The notes below the pieces were generated by a model, which did not search any database, was not told where the DNA came from, and was given only the letters and a program-made list of their open reading frames with translations. From the NCBI GenBank assembly GCA_009380045.1, contig WHSN01000028.1:1-32604 (forward strand): 32,604 nucleotides of DNA, in the 5' to 3' direction. This document shows positions 21,421-29,284 of this stretch, in pieces (the stretch's first letter is position 1; each line of letters begins with the position of its first letter). The position numbers were made by a program, and so were the translations under genes. Source of the DNA: Luteitalea sp. (GTDB lineage Bacteria > Acidobacteriota > Vicinamibacteria > Vicinamibacterales > CAVVIG01).

Positions 21421-23781
21421 ATGACAACGCGTGTGCAGCGAAGAGTGTCCGCCGCAATCGGTCGATCGTGGCGGCTGGCTGCGATCCCCTTCATGGTGGC
21501 CGGGCTGGGCGGCCCCGTCCTCGCCCAAGCGCCCCCGCCGACCGAGGACCCAGCAAGCCAGCAGCAGGCTTCCCCAACGTACGAGGAAACCGTTGAAGTC
21601 GTCGGCGCGACGCCGATCCATGGGGTGGGCGTCGACCGGGACAAGATTCCCAGCAACGTTCAGACGGCGACGGCCGACGCACTGAAGCGAACCGGAGGGA
21701 GCTCCATCGGCGAGCAGATGAATCTCGGGATGCCAAGCGTCCACGTCAATGAAGCGACGACAAACCCCTTTCAGCCGGATCTTCAGTTTCGCGGGTTCGT
21801 GGGCTCGCCGCTGCTTGGCCTTCCCCAGGGGCTGGCCGTCTACCAGAACGGTGTGCGGCTCAATGAGTCATTCGGCGATACCGTGAACTGGGATCTGATC
21901 CCGACCAATGCCATTTCCAGCATCAACCTGATGCCCGGCTCCAACCCGCTGTTTGGACTGAACGCGCTGGGCGGTGCGATTTCGATTCAGACCAAGACCG
22001 GATTTTCCCATCCAGGCCATTCCGTCAGCGTGTCCGGAGGGTCGTTCGGCCGGCAATGGGTGGAGGCGGAGGGCGGCGGACATACGGATCGTGTGAGCTA
22101 TTTCGTTGCCGGCAGTGCGTTGTCGGAGGATGGCTGGCGCGATTTCTCCCCGTCGCAGGTCCGCCAGCTGTTCGGCGACGTTGCATGGCGTGGTGGATCG
22201 ACGACCCTGAACGCAACGGTCACCTCGGGTGTCAACCGGCTGATTGGCAATGGGGCGGTGCCGATCGAGCTCCTCGATGAAGACCGGTCCGCAATCTTCA
22301 CTTACCCGGATGAAACGAAGACCAGGGGAACGCTGCTGACCTTTCGCGCCCGCCACGATGCGGGATCGGCGGTCGCGTTCGATGGCATGTTCTCCTATCG
22401 GCGGGGCTCGATTCGCACGTTCAACGGCGACGACTCCGACTATGACGAGTGCGAAGACGGCGATTTCGGGGAGTTCTTGTGCTCGGACGAGGGCGAGGGC
22501 GAGCCGGTCGCAGATCAGTTCGCCAGGCTCATTCCCGTCGATGAGGATGACGAGCTGAATGGCACGAACAATACGTCGAAGACCGTGACGGACGGCTGGA
22601 GTGGTGCGTTCCAGACGACGGTCGTCAAGCCGCTGTCGGATCGACCCAATCACTTCGTTGCCGGCGCCACCTTTGATGGCGGGCGCTCGAACTACGAGGC
22701 CGATACAGAGATTGCGCGGCTCACGAACGAGCGGGGAACGTCAGGGACCGGGCTGTTCGACGAGGAGGCGGCCGTGCGGCTTCGAACGACGGTGCGGCAC
22801 GCCGGCATCTATGCGGCGGACTTCTTCACCGCCGCGCCCCGACTCACGCTCATGGCTGCGGCACGGTTCAACTACAGCGTACACGCGCTGAGAGACCAGC
22901 GAGGGACCGAGCTGGACGGCGATCACAGCTTCTCGCGGCTGAATCCTGCGGTGGGTCTGACCTACGAGTTGTCCCGCGAGGCCACGGCCTACAGCAGCTT
23001 CAGCGTGTCGTCTCGGGTGCCAGCACCATCAGAGCTGAGCTGTGCCGACCCGGAGGATCCGTGCCGGCTTCCGAATGCGTTCGTGGCCGATCCGCCGCTC
23101 GACCAGGTCGTGGCAAGAACGTGGGAGGGGGGCATTCGCGGACATCGCCAGGGGCTCAGCTGGAACGCGTCGATGTTCCGGACCGCCAACACCGACGACA
23201 TCATGTTCATCAGCAGCGGCCCGCTGACCAATACTGGCCACTTCGAGAACATCGGCGACACGCTCCGCCAGGGCCTCGAGCTCGGCGCGTCAGGGATGGT
23301 CAACGCCGTTCGCTGGGGGGTCGCCTACTCGTTCCTTCGCGCGCGGTTCGACTCGCCGCTGACGCTGAGCAGTCCGAATCATCCTGACGAGGAGGATGGG
23401 GAAGTCGAGGTCGAGGCCGGTAGTCGTATTCCGGGAGTGCCGCAGCACAACCTCAAAGCCAATCTCTCCGCAACGATCAAGCGTCTGACCATCGGCGGGA
23501 GCGTTCTGACGACATCGAAGCAGTATCTGCGCGGGGATGAGGCGAATCTGCTCCCGACTATCGATGGCTTCAGCGTCGCCAACCTGACGGCGAGCTACGC
23601 GATTGCCAGGCACATCGCGCTGACCGCGCGGGTGACCAACCTCTTCGATTCGGAGCACTCGACGTTTGGGCTTCTCGGCGAAGCCGACGAAGTACTCGGC
23701 GACGACTACGAGGATCCGCGCTTTCTCAGCCCGGGTGCGCCACGCGCGGCGTGGGTGGGCCTCGAGTTCTCGTTCCGATAG
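21421..23781 (+). CDS. TonB-dependent receptor, FecA-like, with acidic loops
   Basis: The product is 786 residues. The ATG at 21421 follows gcgaggt by a few bases and starts an N-terminal export signal with core LAAIPFMVAGLGG. A TonB-box-like stretch YEETVEVVG is at the mature N terminus, and the plug follows: GSSIGEQMNLGMPSV, then NPFQPDLQFRGF, then GVRLNESFGDTVNWDLIPTNAI and NPLFGLNALGGAISI. This plug is close to FecA-type receptors. The barrel ends in EFSFR, a good outer-membrane C-terminal signature. It has no N-terminal signalling domain of the FecA type. Several extracellular loops are very acidic, the largest at about 22420-22560, containing a Cys pair. That may hint at a cationic substrate such as a metal or metal complex. 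It is divergent from the sigma/anti-sigma pair. Confidence 0.9.
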   Translation: MTTRVQRRVSAAIGRSWRLAAIPFMVAGLGGPVLAQAPPPTEDPASQQQASPTYEETVEVVGATPIHGVGVDRDKIPSNVQTATADALKRTGGSSIGEQMNLGMPSVHVNEATTNPFQPDLQFRGFVGSPLLGLPQGLAVYQNGVRLNESFGDTVNWDLIPTNAISSINLMPGSNPLFGLNALGGAISIQTKTGFSHPGHSVSVSGGSFGRQWVEAEGGGHTDRVSYFVAGSALSEDGWRDFSPSQVRQLFGDVAWRGGSTTLNATVTSGVNRLIGNGAVPIELLDEDRSAIFTYPDETKTRGTLLTFRARHDAGSAVAFDGMFSYRRGSIRTFNGDDSDYDECEDGDFGEFLCSDEGEGEPVADQFARLIPVDEDDELNGTNNTSKTVTDGWSGAFQTTVVKPLSDRPNHFVAGATFDGGRSNYEADTEIARLTNERGTSGTGLFDEEAAVRLRTTVRHAGIYAADFFTAAPRLTLMAAARFNYSVHALRDQRGTELDGDHSFSRLNPAVGLTYELSREATAYSSFSVSSRVPAPSELSCADPEDPCRLPNAFVADPPLDQVVARTWEGGIRGHRQGLSWNASMFRTANTDDIMFISSGPLTNTGHFENIGDTLRQGLELGASGMVNAVRWGVAYSFLRARFDSPLTLSSPNHPDEEDGEVEVEAGSRIPGVPQHNLKANLSATIKRLTIGGSVLTTSKQYLRGDEANLLPTIDGFSVANLTASYAIARHIALTARVTNLFDSEHSTFGLLGEADEVLGDDYEDPRFLSPGAPRAAWVGLEFSFR

Positions 23782-23931
23782 CGGCGTCCTTTCTCTCGGG
23801 CGGGGATTCTCTGGTCGGGGCAACGTGACCTCGCGGAGGCTCGCGACAATGCGCGGCTGCCGAAACGGATCGCTCGTATCACTCGGCCCTTGACCCGCGA
23901 ATGGCCGCACCCGGGGCAAGAAACCCACCCA

Positions 23932-23950
23932 AAGGAGCCCCAGGCTCCTT
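23932..23950. terminator. Hairpin downstream of the second receptor
   Basis: aaggagcc, loop cca, ggctcctt makes a perfect 8-bp stem. It is 151 bases past the receptor stop and 108 bases before the DUF3574 gene. There is no run of T after it on the plus strand, so it could be a weak terminator or a structure in the leader of the next gene. Confidence 0.35.
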
Positions 23951-24057
23951 ACGAAATCTCACCGCAGTCTGACGATTAACCGATGCTTTCGAGCGCGTCC
24001 GCGGCTAGTGTTAGCGCGTGATTGATGGACGACACCACCACACCGAAAGGATTCCTT

Positions 24058-24552
24058 ATGAGCTCGCGCTTTCTCCAGAGATGTCTGCCGCTTCTGCTCG
24101 TGCTGAACGGTCTGCTGGTCTCCCCCGCCTACGCAGGTCAGCAGGAGGGAGCGTCACTCTCCCCGGATCGGGTCGCCACCGAGAGGACCATTGCCGGCGC
24201 CAATCGCCCGGGAGCCACGCCCTTCGCTCGAACTGAGCTGTTCTTCGGCACGTCGCGACCGGACGGCCAGGAGCCGGTTTCAGACGAGGAGTTCCGCTGG
24301 TTTCTCGATAACGAGATTACCCCCCGCTTCCCCGACGGCCTCACCCTTGTGAGCGCGCTCGGTCAGTTCCGCAACGCGAGCGGCGTCATCATCCAGGAAC
24401 AGTCGTTGGTGCTCATCCTGCTCTACCCTGCCGAGAACCAAAGGGTCAGCAGCAGAAGAATCGAGCGCATCCGCACCGCCTACAAGAACTACTTCCAGCA
24501 GGAGTCTGTTCTGCGGGTTGACGATCCGTCGATCGTCTGGGTGTCGTTCTGA
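24058..24552 (+). CDS. DUF3574-family exported protein
   Basis: The product is 164 residues. The ATG at 24058 has aaagga seven bases upstream and begins a signal peptide with cleavage likely after AYAG. The mature domain matches DUF3574: RTELFFGTSRPDGQEPVSDEEF, then FLDNEITPRFPDGLTLVSALGQFRN, then an EQSLVLILLYP strand, and a C-terminal helix YKNYFQQESVLRVDDP ending in VWVSF. The family is small and periplasmic with no known biochemical role; some members are annotated as lipoproteins, but no lipobox is present here. The gene stands alone between the receptor and a convergent small gene. Confidence 0.88.
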   Translation: MSSRFLQRCLPLLLVLNGLLVSPAYAGQQEGASLSPDRVATERTIAGANRPGATPFARTELFFGTSRPDGQEPVSDEEFRWFLDNEITPRFPDGLTLVSALGQFRNASGVIIQEQSLVLILLYPAENQRVSSRRIERIRTAYKNYFQQESVLRVDDPSIVWVSF

Positions 24553-24614
24553 GAGCACGACATCGACGCGGAACGGCTGGGAGCCAGCCGGGACCTCGAG
24601 CTGGCCGGCGCGGC

Positions 24615-24932
24615 TTACTCGAGCAGGTGTTTCAGCTCCCATTCCGGGTCGTTCGACAGTGCCGCGTAATCGTCTGCTGAAATGGAGCGCTCGGCGTACT
24701 GACACGACACCACGAAGAGACCGCGCGGCTCGTCGAGGTCCGCTCGCGCGACCGTGGCCAGCAGCGATCGCCCGCCGCTGGTGGTCAGCGCGAGCACGTC
24801 GCCGACCCGCGGGACGCGCGGCACTTCAATCACCTTCCTGAATCGCATCGAACTATGGTCAATGGGGTAGCCGTTCTGGTCCAGCGCACGGACCTTCATG
24901 TTCGGAACCCGCAGTCGCACTTCAGCTCGCAT
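24615..24932 (-). CDS. Small hypothetical cytosolic protein
   Basis: The product is 105 residues from the ATG at 24932, with GATAGGG just ahead. A shorter form from 24899 is possible. I do not recognise the family. It has no signal peptide or membrane segment. The pattern is beta-rich at first (MKVRALDQNGYPIDHSSMRF, then VPRVGDVLALTTSGG and SLLATVARADLD), suggesting a small barrel. An acidic helical C terminus follows, with ISADDYAALSNDPEWELKHLL. The start faces the DUF6152 gene with 59 bases between. Codon use agrees with neighbouring genes. Confidence 0.65.
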   Translation of the reverse strand: MRAEVRLRVPNMKVRALDQNGYPIDHSSMRFRKVIEVPRVPRVGDVLALTTSGGRSLLATVARADLDEPRGLFVVSCQYAERSISADDYAALSNDPEWELKHLLE

Positions 24933-24969
24933 TACCCTATCTTCACACGAGGGGGACGAGCGGCTGAAG

Positions 24970-24975
24970 TACGAT
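24970..24975 (+). promoter_or_regulatory. Candidate -10 element for the DUF6152 gene
   Basis: TACGAT lies 16 bases before the ATG at 24992, with ggagg between the two. No -35 is recognisable. Transcription would start close to the Shine-Dalgarno itself. Confidence 0.3.
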
Positions 24976-24991
24976 AGGCATGGAGGTTTAC

Positions 24992-25387
24992 ATGCAACAA
25001 CAGACGTCAGGCATTCGGCGCGCCCTCCGCCGCGGAGGAGTGCTCGTGGTCGGCGTACTCCTCTCGCTCGTCCCGCTCAACGCCCACCACGGCTGGGACG
25101 GCTATCTCGACGCCGAGTTCGACCTCACCGGCACGCTCGAGGTACCCGTCAACGTGCGGGGTGCGCATGCGTCGATGAAAATCCGGTCGGCGGATCAGGT
25201 GTGGGATGCCGTCCTGGCGCCGCCGGCCCGGACCATCAGCGCGGGTCTCAAGGAAGGCGTGATCCCGGTTGGCTCCCAGGTGACGGCGCACGGCCATCGC
25301 CACAGCGATCCGAAGCGGCTCGAGATCAAGACCGAACGGGTGACCTGGAACGGACGCGTCTTCAACGTCTACCCCGATCGCCGGTGA
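24992..25387 (+). CDS. DUF6152-family exported protein
   Basis: The product is 131 residues. The ATG at 24992 is used rather than the in-frame 24980 because ggagg is five bases upstream of it. A signal peptide (RGGVLVVGVLLSLVPLNAHH) is followed directly by AHHGWDGY, the hallmark of DUF6152 mature N termini. The domain is a small beta-barrel-like fold: FDLTGTLEVPVNVRGAH, then VWDAVLAPPARTISAGL, then SQVTAHGHRHSDP and LEIKTERVTWNGRVFNV. The His-rich start and HGHRH may bind metal, but no function is established. In other genomes these proteins often lie beside copper or membrane transport genes. Here an Fsr-like MFS exporter follows 51 bases downstream on the same strand. Confidence 0.87.
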   Translation: MQQQTSGIRRALRRGGVLVVGVLLSLVPLNAHHGWDGYLDAEFDLTGTLEVPVNVRGAHASMKIRSADQVWDAVLAPPARTISAGLKEGVIPVGSQVTAHGHRHSDPKRLEIKTERVTWNGRVFNVYPDRR

Positions 25388-25438
25388 CCCGCTGAGCGCC
25401 CAGGCAGCGCGTCGCGCGTTTCCAGGGTCGCTGAACAC

Positions 25439-26656
25439 ATGGCCAGCGTTTCGTCTCTGCCCCAACAGGCTGCCGCCGCGCCCGACGCGCGCCCGGCGTT
25501 CACCGTCCTGGCGGCGATCAGCTTCTCGCACCTGCTCAACGACACGATACAGTCGCTGCTGCCGGCGATCTACCCGTTCCTGAAATCGACCTTCGCCCTC
25601 AGCTTCACGCAGGTCGGTCTGATGACGCTGGCGCTGATGCTGACGGCGTCCCTGCTGCAGCCGCTGGTCGGCCTCTACACGGATCGGCGGCCCATGCCCT
25701 ACGCGCTGGTCGTCGGCATGGGCTTTTCGCTGGTCGGCCTGCTGCTGCTGGCGTTCGCGGCGTCATTCGGGATGCTCCTCGTTGCGGCGGGCCTGCTGGG
25801 CATCGGTTCGTCGGTGTTCCACCCGGAATCTTCCCGCGTCGCGCGGATGGCATCCGGCGGCCAGCCTGGTCTCGCGCAGTCGCTGTTCCAGGTGGGCGGC
25901 AATGTGGGATCGTCACTGGGGCCGCTCATCGGCGCGTTCCTGATCGTTCCACGCGGCCAGTCGAGCATCGCGTGGTGCTCCCTGCTGGCCGTCGTTGCAA
26001 TCGTGGTGCTGGCGAGGGTCGGCGGCTGGTCGCAGGCGAAGCGGCCGGACCTCCTGGCGCCGGCCGCGGCTCGCCGCTCACGCGTTCGAACGCCGCTCGC
26101 CTCTTCGAGAGCGGTCGGCTGGCCGCTCGCGATTCTGGCGGCGTTGATTTTCTCGAAGTATTTCTACCTCGCAAGCTTGAGCAGCTACTACACGTTCTAT
26201 CTAATCAGCAAGTTCGAGGTTTCGGTCCGCACCGCCCAGATCGACCTGTTCATCTTTCTTGGTGCGGTCGCCGCTGGGACGATCATCGGTGGACCGCTGG
26301 GCGATCGGTTCGGCCGCAAGTACGTGATCTGGGGGTCGATCCTCGGCGTGCTTCCCTTCACGTTGCTGCTGCCACACGCGAGCCTGTTCTGGACGACGAT
26401 CCTCTCGGTCGTGATCGGCCTGGTTCTGGCGTCGGCGTTCTCGGCGATCGTGGTCTACGCCCAGGAGCTGGTGCCGGGCCGGGTCGGCCTGATCTCGGGT
26501 GTGTTCTTCGGTTTCGCGTTCGGAATGGGCGGACTCGGGGCGGCGGCGCTCGGCCGGCTGGCCGACGCGATCGGCATCGAGGCAGTCTACGCCTTGTGCG
26601 CGTATCTTCCGCTCATCGGCCTCCTCGCCGCCTTCCTGCCGGAGTTGGACGAGTGA
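25439..26656 (+). CDS. fsr: MFS exporter, fosmidomycin-resistance (Fsr)-like
   Basis: The product is 405 residues with twelve hydrophobic segments, a major facilitator superfamily transporter. Signatures of the Fsr subfamily are strong: SFSHLLNDTIQSLLPAIYPFLK in helix 1, LTASLLQPLVGLYTD after helix 2, and GSSVFHPESSRVARMASGGQPGLAQS with FQVGGNVGSSLGP in helices 4-5. Motif A-like GPLGDRFGRK lies in the second half. E. coli Fsr exports fosmidomycin and related compounds by proton antiport. The physiological substrate here is unknown. The ATG at 25439 lacks a strong Shine-Dalgarno. It may be co-transcribed with the DUF6152 gene. Confidence 0.9.
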   Translation: MASVSSLPQQAAAAPDARPAFTVLAAISFSHLLNDTIQSLLPAIYPFLKSTFALSFTQVGLMTLALMLTASLLQPLVGLYTDRRPMPYALVVGMGFSLVGLLLLAFAASFGMLLVAAGLLGIGSSVFHPESSRVARMASGGQPGLAQSLFQVGGNVGSSLGPLIGAFLIVPRGQSSIAWCSLLAVVAIVVLARVGGWSQAKRPDLLAPAAARRSRVRTPLASSRAVGWPLAILAALIFSKYFYLASLSSYYTFYLISKFEVSVRTAQIDLFIFLGAVAAGTIIGGPLGDRFGRKYVIWGSILGVLPFTLLLPHASLFWTTILSVVIGLVLASAFSAIVVYAQELVPGRVGLISGVFFGFAFGMGGLGAAALGRLADAIGIEAVYALCAYLPLIGLLAAFLPELDE

Positions 26657-26840
26657 ACCGACGCGCCGATCGCCCGGCGTGACAGCAGCGAGATCGACCT
26701 TCTGTTTTTCGAAGAACGACGAAGGGAGCCGCGTCCCCTTCGTGCCGATCGCATTCATCGTCACTGCTGATCGGTCGGCCGCGTCATCTCGCGCGGTCGT
26801 GGCACTGACGCCTCACAGACGACCCGGGGGAGCTGGAGGC

Positions 26841-26846
26841 TATACT
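26841..26846 (+). promoter_or_regulatory. Candidate -10 element for the MNT-HEPN operon
   Basis: TATACT ends six bases before the ATG at 26853, which puts the expected transcription start on or next to the A of the start codon. The only Shine-Dalgarno-like sequence (ggagg, 26835) would then be outside the mRNA, so the message may be leaderless. No -35 is visible. Confidence 0.4.
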
Positions 26847-26852
26847 ACCGGC

Positions 26853-27188
26853 ATGGCTTCGCCTCTGAACCGACGGCTTGCTCTAGCGGAATTCGTGACG
26901 CGGCTGCGGCAGAAAATGTCCGACAACATCGTCGACGTTCGTTTGTTTGGTTCGGAAGCGCGGGCCGAGGCGGCGCCGGAGTCGGACATCGACGTCTTGG
27001 TCGTGGTGCAGCCAGACCGGGATCGCGTGCAATTCGAGGACCGCGTCATCGACATTGCCTTCGACGTGAATCTCGACTTCAGTGTCTATATCTCTCCGCG
27101 TGTGGTGACGCCGGAGATCCTGAATCATCCGGTGTGGCGGGAGACACCGTTTCTCAAGAACGTCGCCGGCGAGAGCATTCCGTTGTGA
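26853..27188 (+). CDS. MNT-type nucleotidyltransferase (antitoxin)
   Basis: The product is a 111-residue minimal nucleotidyltransferase. The hallmark is GSEARAEAAPESDIDVLVV, with Gly33-Ser34 and the metal-binding Asp45 and Asp47; a third acidic residue may be Asp67 or Asp71 in the VIDIAFDVNLD strand. It is the right size for the MNT partner of HEPN toxins. In characterised pairs the MNT protein neutralises the HEPN RNase, sometimes by adding AMP units to it. The ATG at 26853 gives the normal family start; the frame is open upstream without coding character. The stop overlaps the GTG of the HEPN gene. Confidence 0.88.
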   Translation: MASPLNRRLALAEFVTRLRQKMSDNIVDVRLFGSEARAEAAPESDIDVLVVVQPDRDRVQFEDRVIDIAFDVNLDFSVYISPRVVTPEILNHPVWRETPFLKNVAGESIPL

Positions 27189-27574
27189 ACCCTTCCGACG
27201 TGCTTGCTCGGCACCGGATCGTCCGCGCCCTCACAGCACTCCACGAAGCCGATCTCCTCATTGAGCAGCAGCACTTCAGCGGCGCCTTGAACCGCGCGTA
27301 CTACGCGGCCTTCTACGCGGCTCGCGCATTGCTCGCCACTCGAAGTCTCGACTCGTCTCGGCACAGCGGTGTCATCGCCTTGTTCCAGGAGCATTTCGTT
27401 CGCACGGGGCTCATTCCGATCGACACGGCACGCGCCCTGGCCCGGGCCTTTGAGAAGCGGCAGACCAGCGACTACGGGGACTTCAGCGCGCCATCCGGCG
27501 ACGAAGTCGTGTCGCTGCGAGACCAGGTTCAGGCATTCGTTCGAACGTGCGAACAGGCTGTACCGAAGGATTGA
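27185..27574 (+). CDS. HEPN-domain protein (probable RNase toxin)
   Basis: The product is 129 residues, all helical by pattern. The GTG at 27185 overlaps the preceding stop as GTGA, which supports this start and translational coupling. The core RAYYAAFYAARALLATR (37-53) and the following SSRHSGVIALFQEHFV match PF05168 HEPN proteins. A Tyr-rich C-terminal DYGDF helix start is also typical. In toxins of this type the RNase site is R-x4-6-H. Candidates here are Arg53 with His60 (six residues between) or a variant of it. With the MNT gene it forms a standard toxin-antitoxin operon, which may serve in phage defence or plasmid-like maintenance. Confidence 0.88.
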   Translation: MNPSDVLARHRIVRALTALHEADLLIEQQHFSGALNRAYYAAFYAARALLATRSLDSSRHSGVIALFQEHFVRTGLIPIDTARALARAFEKRQTSDYGDFSAPSGDEVVSLRDQVQAFVRTCEQAVPKD

Positions 27575-27737
27575 CGTGTCCTTTGCGCCTTGAGCGCGTT
27601 CATCCCGGTGGAGCCCACGCTACCATCCAGATCAGCCAGCCGCTCCATCTCATCCTCGTCGGCCTTCCTCGTACTTTCCGCTTCGGCGTGGCTCTTCGAT
27701 GGCCGTAATTTCGTGATTCCGTGCTCTTGTGGCCCAC

Positions 27738-29183
27738 TCAGCGACTCTGCTTGGCGTCTGGCACGAGCAGCCGGATGATCCCGTCGCGCTTGTTCAGCAG
27801 GAAGATCTGGCTGTCTGGCCCGATTCCGAAGCGCAAGTCGGCGCGGGTCGCAGGCTGCTTGCCCTGCACGGCATTGGTCTCCTTCACCACCTGAAGCAGC
27901 GTCTTCGGATCGCCGTTGTGATTGAGCAGAACCCGCCTGATCGCCTCTTGCCCGCCCTTCGGCAGATTGTCGGCGTTGACATAGAAAATCTCGCCGCTCG
28001 GGTTGTCGCCGAACAGCACCAGGTTCGCCAGTTGCCTGATGGCCGTGTGGCGGTAGACGTACCCCATCGTTACCGCGGACTGACCTTGCAGGAGCGGATC
28101 CGATTGGTCGTATTCGACAACCGGATAGACGACCTTGGAATCCCCGCGCTGGTTCTCGAGGCTCACGGCGGTCCGGCTGATGTACCCGAAGCTCCCCTCC
28201 CAATCGTTCCACCCGAGGTTGGCACCGGCGGTGACGATGCTGACCTCTTCGACGATGTTCTGGCCGATGTCGGCGACGAACAGGTCGCCGGTCTTCGAAT
28301 CCCACGCGAAGCGTTGCGGGTTGCGCAGGCCATACGCGTAGATCTCGGGAAGCGCGCCCGCGGTTGCATTCTTCACGAACGGATTCGCGGCGGGAATGCC
28401 GTATTTTCCGTTCTTGCTGTCGGATCCGAGCGGGTCGATGCGGAGCAGTTTCCCGAACGCCGAACCGAGATTCTGTCCCATCTCGAACGGATCGCCGCCG
28501 CTCCCGCCGTCGGCCGATCCGATGTAGAGCAGCCCGAAATCGCCGCCGGTCTCCGGTGCGAGGGGGTTGAAGGCGAGCTGTCCGCCATTGTGATTGGCGA
28601 ACGGCTGTTCGAAGCGGAGCAGTTCGCGCGGCGCGGCGCCGTCGTAGGTGTCAGCCGCGGGTGTCTTGGCGGTCCACTCGAGCAGGACCGTGTCGTGCGT
28701 CCGGGTGCCGCCGGCCGGCCGGAAGTCTGGCGCCGGCGCGGTGTTGCTGGTATCGGTGAGCGTGTAGAACTTGCCGAAGCCGCGCGTTCCCGACCGGTTG
28801 AACTGCGGGTGGAACGCGAAGCTCTGGAAGCCACGCTCGTTGCCCGACGATTGGACGCTCACCCCCCAGGGCGCGGCGTTGATGTCCACATACTGCCTGA
28901 CGGTGCGGCCGTCGTAGCTGACGCTGTACAGCGGGCCGCGCATGTCGTTGACGAACAGCCGCCGCGAGCCTGGCTCGTCCACCAGGAGCATCATGCGGGC
29001 CGCCTGACCACCAACATCCGGGAGCGTGGCGAAGTCGGCGAAGCTCACCCGGACCACTCCGTCGGCGGCGGGAATCGGGTCAGGAAACGGATCGTTGGTG
29101 GTCTGAGCCGCCGCTGGTGAGGGGGTCTGGGCCAGCGCGGGCATTGCCGCCAGCGAGGTTGCGAGGACGATGGCGAGGCGCAT
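27738..29183 (-). CDS. Secreted glucose/sorbosone dehydrogenase-like beta-propeller
   Basis: The product is 481 residues. The ATG at 29183 has AGAGGG about nine bases upstream and starts a signal peptide (MRLAIVLATSLAAMPALAQ). The mature protein is a six-bladed propeller of the GSDH (PF07995) family, PQQ-dependent sugar dehydrogenase-like. Motifs are GFQSFAFHPQF, NHNGGQLAFNP, FGKLLRIDP, YAYGLRNPQRFAWD, and DIGQNIVEEVSIV followed by NLGWNDWEGSF. In soluble glucose dehydrogenase these segments line the PQQ and calcium site. PQQ binding is inferred and no substrate is known. It would oxidise a sugar or related alcohol in the periplasm. It stands alone, convergent to the HEPN gene. Confidence 0.9.
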   Translation of the reverse strand: MRLAIVLATSLAAMPALAQTPSPAAAQTTNDPFPDPIPAADGVVRVSFADFATLPDVGGQAARMMLLVDEPGSRRLFVNDMRGPLYSVSYDGRTVRQYVDINAAPWGVSVQSSGNERGFQSFAFHPQFNRSGTRGFGKFYTLTDTSNTAPAPDFRPAGGTRTHDTVLLEWTAKTPAADTYDGAAPRELLRFEQPFANHNGGQLAFNPLAPETGGDFGLLYIGSADGGSGGDPFEMGQNLGSAFGKLLRIDPLGSDSKNGKYGIPAANPFVKNATAGALPEIYAYGLRNPQRFAWDSKTGDLFVADIGQNIVEEVSIVTAGANLGWNDWEGSFGYISRTAVSLENQRGDSKVVYPVVEYDQSDPLLQGQSAVTMGYVYRHTAIRQLANLVLFGDNPSGEIFYVNADNLPKGGQEAIRRVLLNHNGDPKTLLQVVKETNAVQGKQPATRADLRFGIGPDSQIFLLNKRDGIIRLLVPDAKQSR

Positions 29184-29265
29184 GAGGGGAGCCCTCTGGA
29201 ATATTGACGTCACGCCTCACAACGTAGCACACCCCGTACCAGCAGTCCCCTTCCGGCCGGGGTCG

Positions 29266-29271
29266 TATACT
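29266..29271 (+). promoter_or_regulatory. Candidate -10 element for the exonuclease-like gene
   Basis: TATACT ends 13 bases before the ATG at 29285. There is no -35-like sequence and no Shine-Dalgarno in the short leader this would create. Confidence 0.4.
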
Positions 29272-29284
29272 CGGCTCTCAGCGA

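Noticed and set aside
19473-23781. A classical FecI-FecR-FecA system
   Set aside because: The anti-sigma factor is of the ZAS type and the receptor has no N-terminal signalling domain, so the classical mechanism does not fit.
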